Shown: one piece after another, positions 26,990 to 35,830 of the stretch
How the letters are laid out: every line of letters starts with the position of its first letter
Numbering within the stretch: position 1 is the first letter of the stretch
Notes under the pieces: model-generated
Seen by the model: only the letters and a program-made list of their open reading frames with translations
Told to the model about the DNA's origin: nothing
Database searches by the model: none
Source of the DNA: Arcanobacterium wilhelmae
GTDB taxonomy: Bacteria > Actinomycetota > Actinomycetes > Actinomycetales > Actinomycetaceae
NCBI RefSeq assembly: GCF_029632765.1
Contig: NZ_CP121247.1
Coordinates: 1,860,001 to 1,924,000 of the forward strand
Length of the DNA stretch: 64,000 bases
Direction of reading: 5' to 3'
Made by a program: the position numbers and the translations under genes

Positions 26990-28348
26990 ATGACAGCCCA
27001 CACCCAGGGCGAAACTCACTCACCGGCGTCGGCAGCTGGGGCGACGCTGGCGCCGCAACGGCGCAATGCGCGCAGCGGCGACTCCTCAATCCCGGCCAAT
27101 ATCGCGAGGTTCCTGCTCCCAGCAGCCCTCCTGCTGGTGGTGCTCGTGATCTATCCGGCCGTGTATTCGGTGTTCCGCTCGCTGTTTGACGATTCAGGAA
27201 ACTTCGTTGGCCTGGCAAACTATGCCACGATGTTTTCGGCGTCGGCCACGCAGCGCGCGATCCAAAACAACCTGATTTGGGTGCTGGCCGCGCCGCTGAT
27301 CACCACGGTTCTCGGCCTGATTTTCGCGGTGCTGATGGACAAGATCCGCTGGAAAACGGCATTCCGCCTGATCATTTTCATGCCGATGGCGATCTCGATG
27401 CTCGCGGCCGGCATTATTTTCCGTTCGATCTTCCAGCAGAACCCCGAGATTGGCACGGCGAACGCAACGATCGTCGCGGTGCAGTCGATTTTCGGGGATT
27501 CGTCGCACTATCCGGGCGCCCGCCCGCGCGATCCGGAGGCGATTTCCGTGGCCGACGACGGCGCGATGACCACCAGCACGGTGCGTGCCGGCGAGCCTGT
27601 GCTCATCCCACTTGTGGGCGTTAAGCCGGCAGACCAGCCGAAAGATGCCCCGCCCGCCGCCCAGCCCGCCACCGACGCCGGCGCGATCACCGGAACCGTG
27701 TGGCTGGATTTCGCCCGCGGAGGCGGCGGCGAATCCGGCGTGATTGATGCGAATGAAATCGGCTTGGGCGGCATGGAAGTGAGCCTTGTGTCCGCAGACG
27801 GCCAGGTTGCAGCCTCCACCGCCACCGCCGACGACGGCACGTTCACGATCACTCCGCCCGCAAGCGGCGAATACCGCATCACGCTGCCAGCAACGAATTT
27901 CGCGAAGGGGCCAACCGGCTTCAATTGGCTCGGAACGTCGCTGATCACGCCCGTGATGATCATCGCGTTCGTGTGGATTTGGGCCGGTTTTGCGATGGTG
28001 ATGATCGGCGCGGGCCTGTCTGCCACCGACCGCTCGCTCCAGGAAGCTGCCCGTGTTGACGGCGCGAACGAGTGGCAAGTGTTCCGGCACGTCACGGTGC
28101 CGCAGCTCATGCCAACGGTCACGGTTGTGCTCGTGACCCTCACAATCAACGTTCTCAAAATCTTCGACCTTGTCTACGTGATCCCGCCCGGCCAATCCAA
28201 GGAAGCCGGCACCGTGGTGGCGGTGGAAATGTGGAAGCACTTCGGCAACTACTCTTACGGGCTCGGCTCGGCGCTCGCCGTGCTCCTGCTGCTCATGGTG
28301 TTGCCGTTCATGCTGTGGCAGGTGCGCAACTTCAGGAAGGGGAACTGA
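26990..28348 (+). CDS. Sugar ABC permease (MalF/AglF type) with inserted extracytoplasmic beta domain
   Basis: This 452-residue permease has membrane segments at about residues 35-60, 100-120 and 130-150. A hydrophilic insert (about 160-305) follows, then the remaining helices with the EAA loop EAARVDGANEWQVFRHVTVP near 350. The insert contains GTVWLDFARGGGGESGVIDA and ends TFTITPPASGEYRITLP, the pattern of SdrD_B/CnaB-like prealbumin domains, preceded by a Pro/Ala-rich stretch. It sits where E. coli MalF carries its P2 domain, so it may contact the receptor. The start is ATG 26990 with AAGGAAG upstream. The next permease starts one base after the stop. Confidence 0.9.
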   Translation: MTAHTQGETHSPASAAGATLAPQRRNARSGDSSIPANIARFLLPAALLLVVLVIYPAVYSVFRSLFDDSGNFVGLANYATMFSASATQRAIQNNLIWVLAAPLITTVLGLIFAVLMDKIRWKTAFRLIIFMPMAISMLAAGIIFRSIFQQNPEIGTANATIVAVQSIFGDSSHYPGARPRDPEAISVADDGAMTTSTVRAGEPVLIPLVGVKPADQPKDAPPAAQPATDAGAITGTVWLDFARGGGGESGVIDANEIGLGGMEVSLVSADGQVAASTATADDGTFTITPPASGEYRITLPATNFAKGPTGFNWLGTSLITPVMIIAFVWIWAGFAMVMIGAGLSATDRSLQEAARVDGANEWQVFRHVTVPQLMPTVTVVLVTLTINVLKIFDLVYVIPPGQSKEAGTVVAVEMWKHFGNYSYGLGSALAVLLLLMVLPFMLWQVRNFRKGN

Positions 28349-28349
28349 G

Positions 28350-29312
28350 ATGGGGAACGAAACGTACGCACCGGCGTCGGGAAAGCACTTGGCGCCACCA
28401 GCCCAGCCCACGGCGTCGCCCGCGCAGCCGACGCCGACCGCGCCAGCCCAGCCCGCGAAAAAGCCGTCGCTCGGGTACCGGATCCAGCGGGCGCTATCGC
28501 ACTCGGTGGTAAACGTGATTTTGCTGCTCGTGGGCGCGATGTGGCTACTGCCTACGGTTGGCCTGTTCTTCCAGTCCGTGCGCTCGCCGCAGGATAACGC
28601 GCAAACAGGCTGGTGGAACATTTTCGCCAAGCCTGCGCAGTTCACGTGGGAGAACTATCAGTCGATCCTTGGCTCGCAGTCGATGGTGCAGTCGCTGATC
28701 AACACGGTTCTGATCGTGGTGCCGTCCACTCTGCTCGTGGTGTTGCTCGGCGCGATGGCCGGATACGCGCTGGCGTGGATCGAGTTCCCGGGCCGCACGG
28801 CCGTGCTCGTGATGATCGTGGCGCTGATGGCGGTGCCGTTGCAGGTGGCGTTCATTCCGCTCGCGCAACTGTTCGGCGCGATCGGGATTTTCGGCACGCG
28901 CCTGGCGGTGATCTTGTTCCATACGGCGTTCGGGTTGCCGTTCGCGATCTTCCTGATGCGCAACTATTTCCGGGCGATTTCCGAGGAGACGTTCGAGGCG
29001 GCACGGCTCGACGGCGCCTCCGAGTGGCGTATTTTCTTCCAGATCGCGTTGCCGCTGGGTATGCCGGCGTTGGCGTCGCTGACGATCTTCCAGTTCCTGT
29101 GGTCCTGGAACGATATGCTCGTGGCGCTGATTTTTGCTGGTCCGAACGACAAGCCGATCACCGTGGCGCTCGCCGAGCAGTTGCGCCTATTCTCGGCGAA
29201 TATTGATCTGCTCGCAGCAGGCGCATTCATCTCGATGGTGATCCCGCTTGTGGTCTTTTTCGCGGGCCAGAAGTACTTCGTTTCGGCTCTCCTGCAGGGC
29301 TCGACGAAGTAG
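28350..29312 (+). CDS. Sugar ABC permease (MalG/AglG type)
   Basis: This 320-residue permease has a Pro/Ala-rich cytoplasmic N-terminus (about 1-45) and six helices. The EAA loop EAARLDGASEWRIFFQIALP near 215 is typical of MalG-family subunits. It begins one base after the first permease. No ATPase gene follows; a shared MsiK/MalK-type ATPase encoded elsewhere must energise the importer. Confidence 0.92.
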   Translation: MGNETYAPASGKHLAPPAQPTASPAQPTPTAPAQPAKKPSLGYRIQRALSHSVVNVILLLVGAMWLLPTVGLFFQSVRSPQDNAQTGWWNIFAKPAQFTWENYQSILGSQSMVQSLINTVLIVVPSTLLVVLLGAMAGYALAWIEFPGRTAVLVMIVALMAVPLQVAFIPLAQLFGAIGIFGTRLAVILFHTAFGLPFAIFLMRNYFRAISEETFEAARLDGASEWRIFFQIALPLGMPALASLTIFQFLWSWNDMLVALIFAGPNDKPITVALAEQLRLFSANIDLLAAGAFISMVIPLVVFFAGQKYFVSALLQGSTK

Positions 29313-29396
29313 TTTCCTCCCGACGTCGGTGTGCTGGCTACGTACCCGGGCCAGTTTTCCTCTACACTGGGGAAGTCGGTGTTGGGCGCGTGGTGC

Positions 29397-29408
29397 GCAC
29401 CGGCGTCG
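29397..29408 (-). repeat. Dispersed 12-mer (reverse copy) before tRNA-Ser(TGA)
   Basis: An exact GCACCGGCGTCG ends 6 bases before the tRNA 5' end. Confidence 0.85.
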
Positions 29409-29413
29409 GCGAA

Positions 29414-29501
29414 GGAGAGTTGTCAGAGCGGCCGAATGAGACGGTCTTGAAAACCGTTATGTAGTGATCCTGCATCGGGGGTTCGAATCCCCCACTCTCC
29501 G
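29414..29501 (+). tRNA. tRNA-Ser(TGA)
   Basis: It has acceptor GGAGAGT/ACTCTCC, a long variable arm and T-loop GGGGTTCGAATCCCC. The anticodon loop CTTGAAA gives TGA (reads UCA and wobble codons). CCA is not encoded. A terminator follows. Confidence 0.95.
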
Positions 29502-29506
29502 CGGAT

Positions 29507-29545
29507 AATCCCGCTGGCATGTGACGCCAGCGGGATTCGCTTTCT
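29507..29545 (+). terminator. Terminator of tRNA-Ser(TGA)
   Basis: AATCCCGCTGGC and GCCAGCGGGATT form a perfect 12-bp stem, followed by CGCTTTC. Confidence 0.88.
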
Positions 29546-29669
29546 GCTACCGGCGTCGCACTCGACTTCGAGTAAAAATTCGACAAAAACGGTCACATAG
29601 CGGTACCACCAATTTTTCTCGCATTTCATGGAGCCTTGCAACGACGTCGTCCACTCAACGAGTTTTCGT

Positions 29670-29699
29670 TTGGCGCTTTGGGACGAATGCCGGTATTCT
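29670..29699 (+). promoter_or_regulatory. Promoter of tRNA-Ser(GCT)
   Basis: TTGGCG (29670-29675) and TATTCT (29694-29699) are 18 bases apart, with the tRNA 5' end 11 bases downstream. Confidence 0.6.
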
Positions 29700-29709
29700 G
29701 GGTGGGTCT

Positions 29710-29798
29710 GGAGATGTGGCAGAGTGGTCGATCGCGCACCCCTGCTAAGGGTGTAAGGGTCTTAAAGCCCTTCGAGGGTTCAAATCCCTCCATCTCCG
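29710..29798 (+). tRNA. tRNA-Ser(GCT)
   Basis: It has acceptor GGAGATG/CATCTCC and a long variable arm. The anticodon loop CTGCTAA gives GCT (reads AGC/AGU). CCA is not encoded. Confidence 0.95.
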
Positions 29799-29801
29799 CT
29801 C

Positions 29802-29844
29802 GGTAAGAACCCCGCTAAATCAACGATTTAGCGGGGTTCTTACC
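29802..29844. terminator. Bidirectional terminator between tRNA-Ser(GCT) and DUF1684 gene
   Basis: Arms of 19 bases (29802-29820 and 29826-29844) pair perfectly around CAACG. It serves the tRNA on the plus strand and the DUF1684 gene on the minus strand. Confidence 0.93.
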
Positions 29845-29871
29845 ATATTCAGATTCTCTCGAAGGCTATGC

Positions 29872-30765
29872 TCACGCCTTTTCGCGCTTCGCGCGATCCT
29901 GCATTCGGCGCCACGTCATCTGCTCGACGCGCAACTCACCCGCGCGCACCGGCAGTGGCCACTCGTTGCCCGGCAGTGGCATCGGGCAGGTACCCCACGG
30001 CGTGAATGCTGCCGGGAAGTTCATCGAATAGTTGAAATCCACCTCAACCTCGGCTGTGCGCTCCGAAAGCGGCTTCTTGCCTGCGATCCACGGGGATTCC
30101 ACCGGCACGAAACGCCAATCCGCGCTCTCCTCACCGTTCGTCGGATCATGGAACGTGAAGTGGAACCCGCCCTCCGGCGAGCCCTCCAACTGGAAATGCC
30201 GAACCTCGCCGTCGACCTCCACCGCGAGATCAGCAGTCACCTCGTACGGGCTATGCACATCCTTGCGGGCGGTTGCGCGCTCGCCGCGCACCGGCTCGTC
30301 CAGCAGCGTGATCGTGGCCGGGTAAACCTCGCGGGCCGTGTACGTCCAGCTGGGAACGCCCTCGAAACGGGTCCGCACCGGCGAATCCGAGCGGCGCACG
30401 CGGATCGCGTAACGGTTCGAGCGGCGAATCACCTCGGCACGCCACAACGTGGTGTGCAGGCTCATGTCCGACTCCTCGTTCTCGAGACGGAAATCGACCT
30501 CGCCAACCACCGGTTCGCCGTCGCGGAAAACTGAATCCTTCTCGGTGAGCATTGCACGCAGGAAATCGCCGCTCTCATCCGACATCACCTGGTACATGCC
30601 CGGGAAATCGCGGATCGGCGTGGGAACCCAATCAATCCACTCGTAAGAAATCAGCGTGAGCCACCCGAACTCCTCGGCAAGCTCCTCATTGCGCTTATCG
30701 TGCCAGTTCTGCCATTTTTCGGCTCGAGGATCGCGAAGCGTTTCCTCCACATTCATCTCAGTCAT
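29872..30765 (-). CDS. DUF1684 family protein
   Basis: This 297-residue soluble protein belongs to the DUF1684 family. The opening WQNWHDKRNEELAEEFGWLT and the C-terminal block DFNYSMNFPAAFTPWGTCP followed by PLPVRAGE are family hallmarks. The function of the family is unknown. The start is ATG 30765, with AGGGGA just ahead at unusually short spacing and TAAGAT 7 bases upstream, so a leaderless start is possible. ATG 30756 is an alternative. Confidence 0.85.
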   Translation of the reverse strand: MTEMNVEETLRDPRAEKWQNWHDKRNEELAEEFGWLTLISYEWIDWVPTPIRDFPGMYQVMSDESGDFLRAMLTEKDSVFRDGEPVVGEVDFRLENEESDMSLHTTLWRAEVIRRSNRYAIRVRRSDSPVRTRFEGVPSWTYTAREVYPATITLLDEPVRGERATARKDVHSPYEVTADLAVEVDGEVRHFQLEGSPEGGFHFTFHDPTNGEESADWRFVPVESPWIAGKKPLSERTAEVEVDFNYSMNFPAAFTPWGTCPMPLPGNEWPLPVRAGELRVEQMTWRRMQDRAKREKA

Positions 30766-30923
30766 GTCCCCTATCTTATCCGCCCACGCGTCCGCATCGC
30801 CATGCGCTCCCACATATCACCAAACGGATAAATGAGCGCTACGCCACGTTCTGCGAGTTTGGATTTTCACCGCGACGGACGTAAGCTTTTATCTGTTCGC
30901 AGAACGGATCGTTTTGAGAACAT

Positions 30924-30996
<73 letters not shown>

Positions 30997-31000
30997 CATT

Positions 31001-31036
31001 TGGCTCGGTGGTTGAATTTTCCCGCCGAGCCATTTT
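31001..31036 (+). terminator. Terminator of tRNA-Arg(ACG)
   Basis: TGGCTCGG (31001-31008) pairs with CCGAGCCA (31024-31031) and is followed by TTTTT. Confidence 0.85.
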
Positions 31037-31178
31037 TCATGCCCGGCAACTTTCAGTACCTAAAGAACCCAAGGGCATGTCGGCTTAAATGCCAAAAGCG
31101 TGTCTGAGCCAGGCATGTCACTGGTTAGTCCTGACGACACGCCCGGCCCAGAATTTTTGGTGCTTAAGCTACAATTCG

Positions 31179-31784
31179 TCACTTCTTATCAGCCATTTTC
31201 TGACGTAGACTTTCAATGAACACAAAATTCTCTGCGACCGAAGGCGCAGCCGATGAAAATCTATCAAGATCGTCTTGCGTAACTGCACTCGTACCACGCG
31301 ACGCAAGATCACGGATAGCCGAGCGAAAAACGTCTGCTTTCTCAGTACCTTCGATCAAGGTTAATGCGTCGAGCAACTTTGCAAATCCCGCACTCTCCTC
31401 AGCCGTAATCTGGTGTCCGCCAACAACATCCGCCGTAACAAGCGGTGTCACCCGTGAGATATAGGCCGACACGTTGTCTACAGAAAGTTCACCAAGATCC
31501 GTTAGCTCTTGCGCACGGGAAATTTCTTTCTCCAACCTACCTACGACATCATGGACGCCCTCGGCAACATCCTTAAAGTAAGTGGGGCCCTGCAACCTGA
31601 AGGATTCCCCCTCCAAAGACACAACATAGTCCTCTGTCGCAACCTCTCCCCCGAAGTCAGATTGCGCGTGAGTAACCGATTCCTTATTAATACTTAATTG
31701 CTGTTTACTAGAGACGAACAACCATATACTCAGCGCTGCCAAAATAGCAACAATGACAAATAGGGAAACATAATACTTTTTCAT
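31179..31784 (-). CDS. Membrane-anchored protein related to the N-terminal region of the adjacent amidase
   Basis: This 201-residue protein has a signal anchor (residues 5-25) and an extracytoplasmic domain. No known family was recognised, but residues 99-197 align without large gaps to residues 107-206 of the amidase encoded upstream. Shared elements are LV/FVTAD, the SSxAPxxAEN block and a leading EL[GS][IV].N. Weaker similarity extends back to about residue 52. The catalytic domain is absent. The ATG overlaps the amidase TGA (ATGA), so both are made from one message. The base composition is AT-rich compared with the flanks. A role as immunity/inhibitor, chaperone or regulator of the amidase is inferred. 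Confidence 0.8.
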   Translation of the reverse strand: MKKYYVSLFVIVAILAALSIWLFVSSKQQLSINKESVTHAQSDFGGEVATEDYVVSLEGESFRLQGPTYFKDVAEGVHDVVGRLEKEISRAQELTDLGELSVDNVSAYISRVTPLVTADVVGGHQITAEESAGFAKLLDALTLIEGTEKADVFRSAIRDLASRGTSAVTQDDLDRFSSAAPSVAENFVFIESLRQKMADKK

Positions 31785-32917
31785 GGCGTTACCCATTTCT
31801 CCACATTCAACCAATTTCGAGCGTGATTTTGCTTTGCATTCTTCAGCCATCCCACATAATTTCCCGAGTGTTGAGCAATTTTCAAATCAGTGATCGACCT
31901 CCCTTGATGGTAATACCGACCACCTTTCGCGACAACAAACCCGACATGCTTTACTGTGGTTCCAGATTTGAAACCAACCGGCCACCCCTTGGCTGCGTAT
32001 TTGGTAAAATCCGCCGCGTTGCTCCAAGTCCTTGTAATGCCAAACCGATTGGCAAAATCGTTTGCGACAGACCAAGAACGAGTGGGGCGACCATTTCCGG
32101 AACGCCATTGATCATTCTCAGTAAAACCCCCTGCTTTCATGATTTGCGAAACAAAGTTCGCACAGTCATTACCAGCAAAATAACGATATGTTGGGTTGGG
32201 GTTTGTCGCATGCCTTTCCGCGTAGCTAATCGCCTTTGTGATCGAATAACCTCCTGCGCTACCGCCATCAATACGGTGAATAATTCCATAAGGGTCAGAT
32301 TGTGCAAGGACTCGCCTCACAAAATACGAATTTTCAGCAGCCAACGCCGGTGCAGTACTGGAGAAATTATGAATCGCTTCACGAACGCCAGGCTGTCCCA
32401 CGCGTTTGCGGTCCATCTGTTTCAGAATACTTTTAAATGTCGAAGGCGCATAACTCTCTTCCAATGCTCCGACAAACTCCAGCACTGTCGAAGCATCACG
32501 CGACTCCCACGCCTCAACACGGGAGCCACGAAAGGAATCCGCAGTAACGAAAGGAATCAAGGCCTGTTCATAAACGTCGGCATTATGTATCCCCAATTCA
32601 GGTAACTCTAAGCGCTTCTGCAAATGTGATAGAACTGCCGAGTTCTCCTGAGAGAACCGTTGAAGAGCCTTCTCTGGCTCGACGTAACGAAACTCGCTAG
32701 CTACATCGAATTTATTTTTCTCAAAAACCACGGAACCTTTATTCCGCACCATTTCCAATCCAATTCGATCTTTCAAATATTCATCTTTAACACCAATCAC
32801 ACTAATCAGTGACTTTCCCCTTGAAGGTACCTGTGACTCAGTAAGGATCGGAGACATCGATAAGCTACTTCCACTAATCAACGCCAGCACTCCTACGGCC
32901 ATTAGTTTGCGTATCAT
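31781..32917 (-). CDS. Secreted amidase-domain protein (Amidase_6-like)
   Basis: This 378-residue protein has a signal peptide (about 1-21, MIRKLMAVGVLALISGSSLS). An N-terminal region (about 40-206) is shared with the next gene, and the C-terminal domain has GNDCANFVSQIMKAGGF at 249-265. This is the Cys-Ala-Asn signature of the putative amidase domain family (NlpC/P60-like fold). C252 and H324 (VKHVGFVV) are the likely catalytic pair. GAAAGGAG lies 7 bases before the ATG. It is the first gene of an AT-rich two-gene operon, probably acquired. Peptidoglycan or peptide amide bonds are the likely target. Confidence 0.82.
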   Translation of the reverse strand: MIRKLMAVGVLALISGSSLSMSPILTESQVPSRGKSLISVIGVKDEYLKDRIGLEMVRNKGSVVFEKNKFDVASEFRYVEPEKALQRFSQENSAVLSHLQKRLELPELGIHNADVYEQALIPFVTADSFRGSRVEAWESRDASTVLEFVGALEESYAPSTFKSILKQMDRKRVGQPGVREAIHNFSSTAPALAAENSYFVRRVLAQSDPYGIIHRIDGGSAGGYSITKAISYAERHATNPNPTYRYFAGNDCANFVSQIMKAGGFTENDQWRSGNGRPTRSWSVANDFANRFGITRTWSNAADFTKYAAKGWPVGFKSGTTVKHVGFVVAKGGRYYHQGRSITDLKIAQHSGNYVGWLKNAKQNHARNWLNVEKWVTP

Positions 32918-33148
32918 CTTGGTACTCCTTTCGACTTCGTTGTCAATAAAATTGAAACAGAAAACTTAATCACAAAAAAACTCCAATTGTTTCGGCAAAA
33001 CATACTCCGCGCCCTTTTAAGACCATTTATCCAGGTCATCTAGTTTTCGAAATCGCGCCGGCGTCTCACCTTTTGGACACCGTTAGTCCGCCGCCCCCAA
33101 ATCCCGCTAGTTTTGCTTTCACCTTTTAACAAACAAGGAGGCACAACA

Positions 33149-34809
33149 ATGGCGAAGGACCACACGGAGGCGTCTACCTCGTCCACGTCGGCCCCACACC
33201 GCGAACAGTGGACCGGTCAATTCGGATTCATCATGGCGGCAGTCGGCTCGGCGATCGGCCTGGGCAACATTTGGCGTTTCCCGGGCGTAGCATTTACCAA
33301 CGGCGGCGGAGCGTTCATGATTCCGTACATCGTGGCACTACTGACCGCCGGCTTCCCATGCTCCTTCTCGACTACGCGATCGGCCAGCGCTACCAAGGTT
33401 CCGCACCGGCAGTATTCCGCCGTATCCGCGCCAGCTTCGAGTTCATCGGCTGGGCCAAAGTGCTCGTCTCCTTCGTCATCACCGCCTATTACGCGGTGAT
33501 TCTCGCGTGGGCACTGCGCTACGTGTTCTTCTCCGTGAACCTCGCGTGGGGCAAGGACCCCACGGGCTTCTTCGTGAAAGACTTCCTGCACTTGTCCGAT
33601 CCCGGAGCGCCGACGTCGGTGGTTCCGGGGATCTTCTGGCCGCTAATCGCGATCTGGGCCGTCGTCGCCATCATCATGGCAATGGGCGTTGCTGGTGGCA
33701 TTGAGCGCGCCAACAAGTTCTTCATCCCCGTGCTCGTCGTGATCTTCGTAGCGCTCGTGGTGCGCGCACTCACGCTACCCGGCGCCGCGGAGGGCCTGAA
33801 CGCGCTCTTCACCCCGAACTGGGCAGCGCTCGCTAACCCGCAAGTGTGGCTGGCCGCTTACACGCAGATCTTCTTCTCGCTCTCAGTGGGCTTTGGCATC
33901 ATGCTCACCTACGCAAGCTACCTCAAGCGCAAGTCCAACATCACGCCCACCGCACTGGTCACCGGTTTCGCGAACTCCTCCTTCGAAGTGCTCGCAGGCA
34001 TCGGCGTTTTCGCCACCCTCGGCTTCATGGCACACCAGCAGGGCGTGGGCGTGGACAAGCTCGAAGGCCTCACCGGCGTGGGCCTGTCGTTCATGACCTT
34101 CCCGAACATCATCTCCCAAATGCCCGGCGGCCCTCTGTTCGGCGTGATCTTCTTCGTCTCGCTCGTGGTTGCTGGCCTGACCTCGATCCTTTCCCTCACG
34201 CAGGTGATCTCCGCAGCGATCCAGGAGAAGTTCAACGTTGGTCGCCGCACGGCGTCGCTTCTGGTGGTTCTCCTTGACGGCCTGATCTCCGTGTCGGTGT
34301 TCTCGACCACCGGAGGCCTCAACGCCCTGGATGTGGTGGACAAGTACATCAATGAGATCGGCATCGTCACATGCGCGATCCTCACGTGCGTGCTCCTCGC
34401 CTACGTTCTGCGCCGCCTGCCGCTGCTGCGCACTCACCTGAACTTCAACTCGCGCCTCAAGCTCGGCACATGGTGGGACGCCGCAATCTACGTGGTGATC
34501 CCGATCGTGCTCGGCGTCGTCATGGTGCTCACCCTGTACTCGCTGCTCGTGGACGGGTACGGCGGTTACCCCGAATCGTTCCTCTACCAGTACGGTTGGA
34601 CGTTGATCTTCGCCGTCGCGATCGGCTCGTTTGTACTCGCTTCGATTCCGTGGCGCACGCCGGTGGACGATTTCGACCCGGTGGCCTACCACGGCCTGGA
34701 AGCCTCCGGAGGCATCGTGGACACCCCGCAAGGGGCTCACGGCAAGTACACCGCGGAGAACTTCCGCAACGGCAGTATCACCAACTTCAACCCCGCAAAG
34801 GAGATGTGA
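33149..34809 (+). pseudogene. metP: Sodium:neurotransmitter symporter family transporter (MetP-like), frameshifted
   Basis: The reading frame starts at ATG 33149 with AAGGAGG and encodes [20 protein letters not shown], the first helix of NSS transporters. At 33351-33360 (GGCTTCCCATG) the frame is lost by one base; the continuation [20 protein letters not shown] is in another frame and runs intact to 34809. Inserting one base after TTCCC restores the expected [12 protein letters not shown]. About 550 residues would result with 11-12 helices. The intact metS gene follows by one base, so this is the methionine/alanine importer MetP. Genuine inactivation and a sequencing error are both possible. 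Confidence 0.85.
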
Positions 34810-34810
34810 C

Positions 34811-34921
34811 ATGGGCGCTTCTGCAGTTGCACTGCTCGTCGTGTCGATCGGCGTGATCTGGGGCGGCCTGGTTGCCGCGTCGGTGTACCTCTACACCCAC
34901 CCGATGTCCGACGAGGACTAA
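34811..34921 (+). CDS. metS: MetS family NSS transporter small subunit
   Basis: This 36-residue single-helix protein (MGASAVALLVVSIGVIWGGL then VAASVYLYTHP) matches the MetS family, whose members are needed for MetP-type methionine/alanine import. It begins one base after the transporter stop; AAAGGAG lies within the end of metP. It ends with an acidic tail SDED. A motif-built bidirectional terminator follows. Confidence 0.88.
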   Translation: MGASAVALLVVSIGVIWGGLVAASVYLYTHPMSDED

Positions 34922-34926
34922 GTATT

Positions 34927-34981
34927 CCCGACGCCGGGGCCCGCCTTGCACTCGAACGCAAGGCGGGCCCCGACGTCGGCG
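34927..34981. terminator. Bidirectional terminator between metS and Fic gene, built from the dispersed motif
   Basis: Arms 34929-34949 and 34958-34978 pair over about 21 bases; both ends carry CGACGYCGG. Confidence 0.88.
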
Positions 34982-35812
34982 TTAATCTGACGGCTCTTCC
35001 CCGTAACCGATATGCAACTCTCGGTTCCGCAGCGGATGCTCCCCTCCGAGCAGCAGATTTTCAAGAAATAGCTCCACAAACTTAGTGGTGGCATACACGC
35101 CGTTTTTTAGATCGTTGTAATTTGCCCGCACCAAAGCGTTGCGGAAATACCATGCGTGGTGAGCAAAAATATCGTTCGTCACGTCGAACCCGAGGGTGCG
35201 CAAATACTTGATGACGAAAACCGCGGTGGTCCGCGTATTCCCCTCACTGAACACGTGGATCTGCCACAAACTCGAGATAAACTGGGCAAGATGCGCGATC
35301 ACTTCGTTGATCGTCATCCCTGTGTAAGAGAATTTTTTCTCTTCTGAAAGGTCGTACTCCAACGTGGCCGCTAGCTCTGAAGCGCTACCATACAGCACTG
35401 TTGCACCACCGAGAACCCACTCTTTTTTCGCGATGTTGTAATCCCGAAAGCTCCCAGCATCCGGATAAATCCCTGCAAATAGCTTGCGGTGAATGGAAAC
35501 ATACTCGTTCGGGGTGAAGCTAAAAGCCCCCTCGGCCAAGAGCGCGGCGATCCTCACTGATACTTTGTCGGCTTCTTCAGTGCGATCTCCAGCCTCGCTA
35601 GAAGGATTTTCCTCGTAGTAGCTGTGGAGCAAGGCGGCGGCTTCGTCGAAAGTAATCTCACCCTCAACGCTACGCACGGCCGTTTCCCTCAAATATTCGG
35701 ACGTCGTGAGCCCATCAACGGCTTGCAAGCCAATCGCCGTCTGCCACGCGTAGCCTTTGCGTCGCTTGCCAGGCTCATCGCGTAAATACTCGCGAAACGG
35801 ATCTTCGTTCAT
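34982..35812 (-). CDS. Fic/DOC family protein with VbhA-like N-terminal domain
   Basis: This 276-residue protein has the Fic motif HVFSEGNTR at 186-194 (catalytic His186, anion-binding GNTR), so AMP transfer or a related nucleotidyl transfer is expected. Residues 18-66 (AIGLQAVDGLTTSEYLRETA, then GEITFDEAAALLHSYY) resemble the antitoxin VbhA fold. The inhibitory [ST]xxxE[GN] motif appears as LQAVDG, lacking the Ser and with Asp for Glu, so autoinhibition may be weak. It may be a self-contained toxin-antitoxin fusion. It is followed closely downstream only by the shared terminator, and no separate antitoxin gene is seen. Confidence 0.87.
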   Translation of the reverse strand: MNEDPFREYLRDEPGKRRKGYAWQTAIGLQAVDGLTTSEYLRETAVRSVEGEITFDEAAALLHSYYEENPSSEAGDRTEEADKVSVRIAALLAEGAFSFTPNEYVSIHRKLFAGIYPDAGSFRDYNIAKKEWVLGGATVLYGSASELAATLEYDLSEEKKFSYTGMTINEVIAHLAQFISSLWQIHVFSEGNTRTTAVFVIKYLRTLGFDVTNDIFAHHAWYFRNALVRANYNDLKNGVYATTKFVELFLENLLLGGEHPLRNRELHIGYGEEPSD

Positions 35813-35830
35813 TCCGCACCTCCCACTGCT

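Noticed and set aside
32918..33148. Riboswitch before metP (SAM or T-box)
   Set aside because: No conserved riboswitch core or T-box sequence is visible; only a plain ribosome site.
31001..33148. Genomic island or prophage integrated at tRNA-Arg
   Set aside because: The segment is AT-rich and near the tRNA, but no integrase, no repeat of the tRNA 3' end and only two genes were seen. It is kept only as a likely acquired operon.
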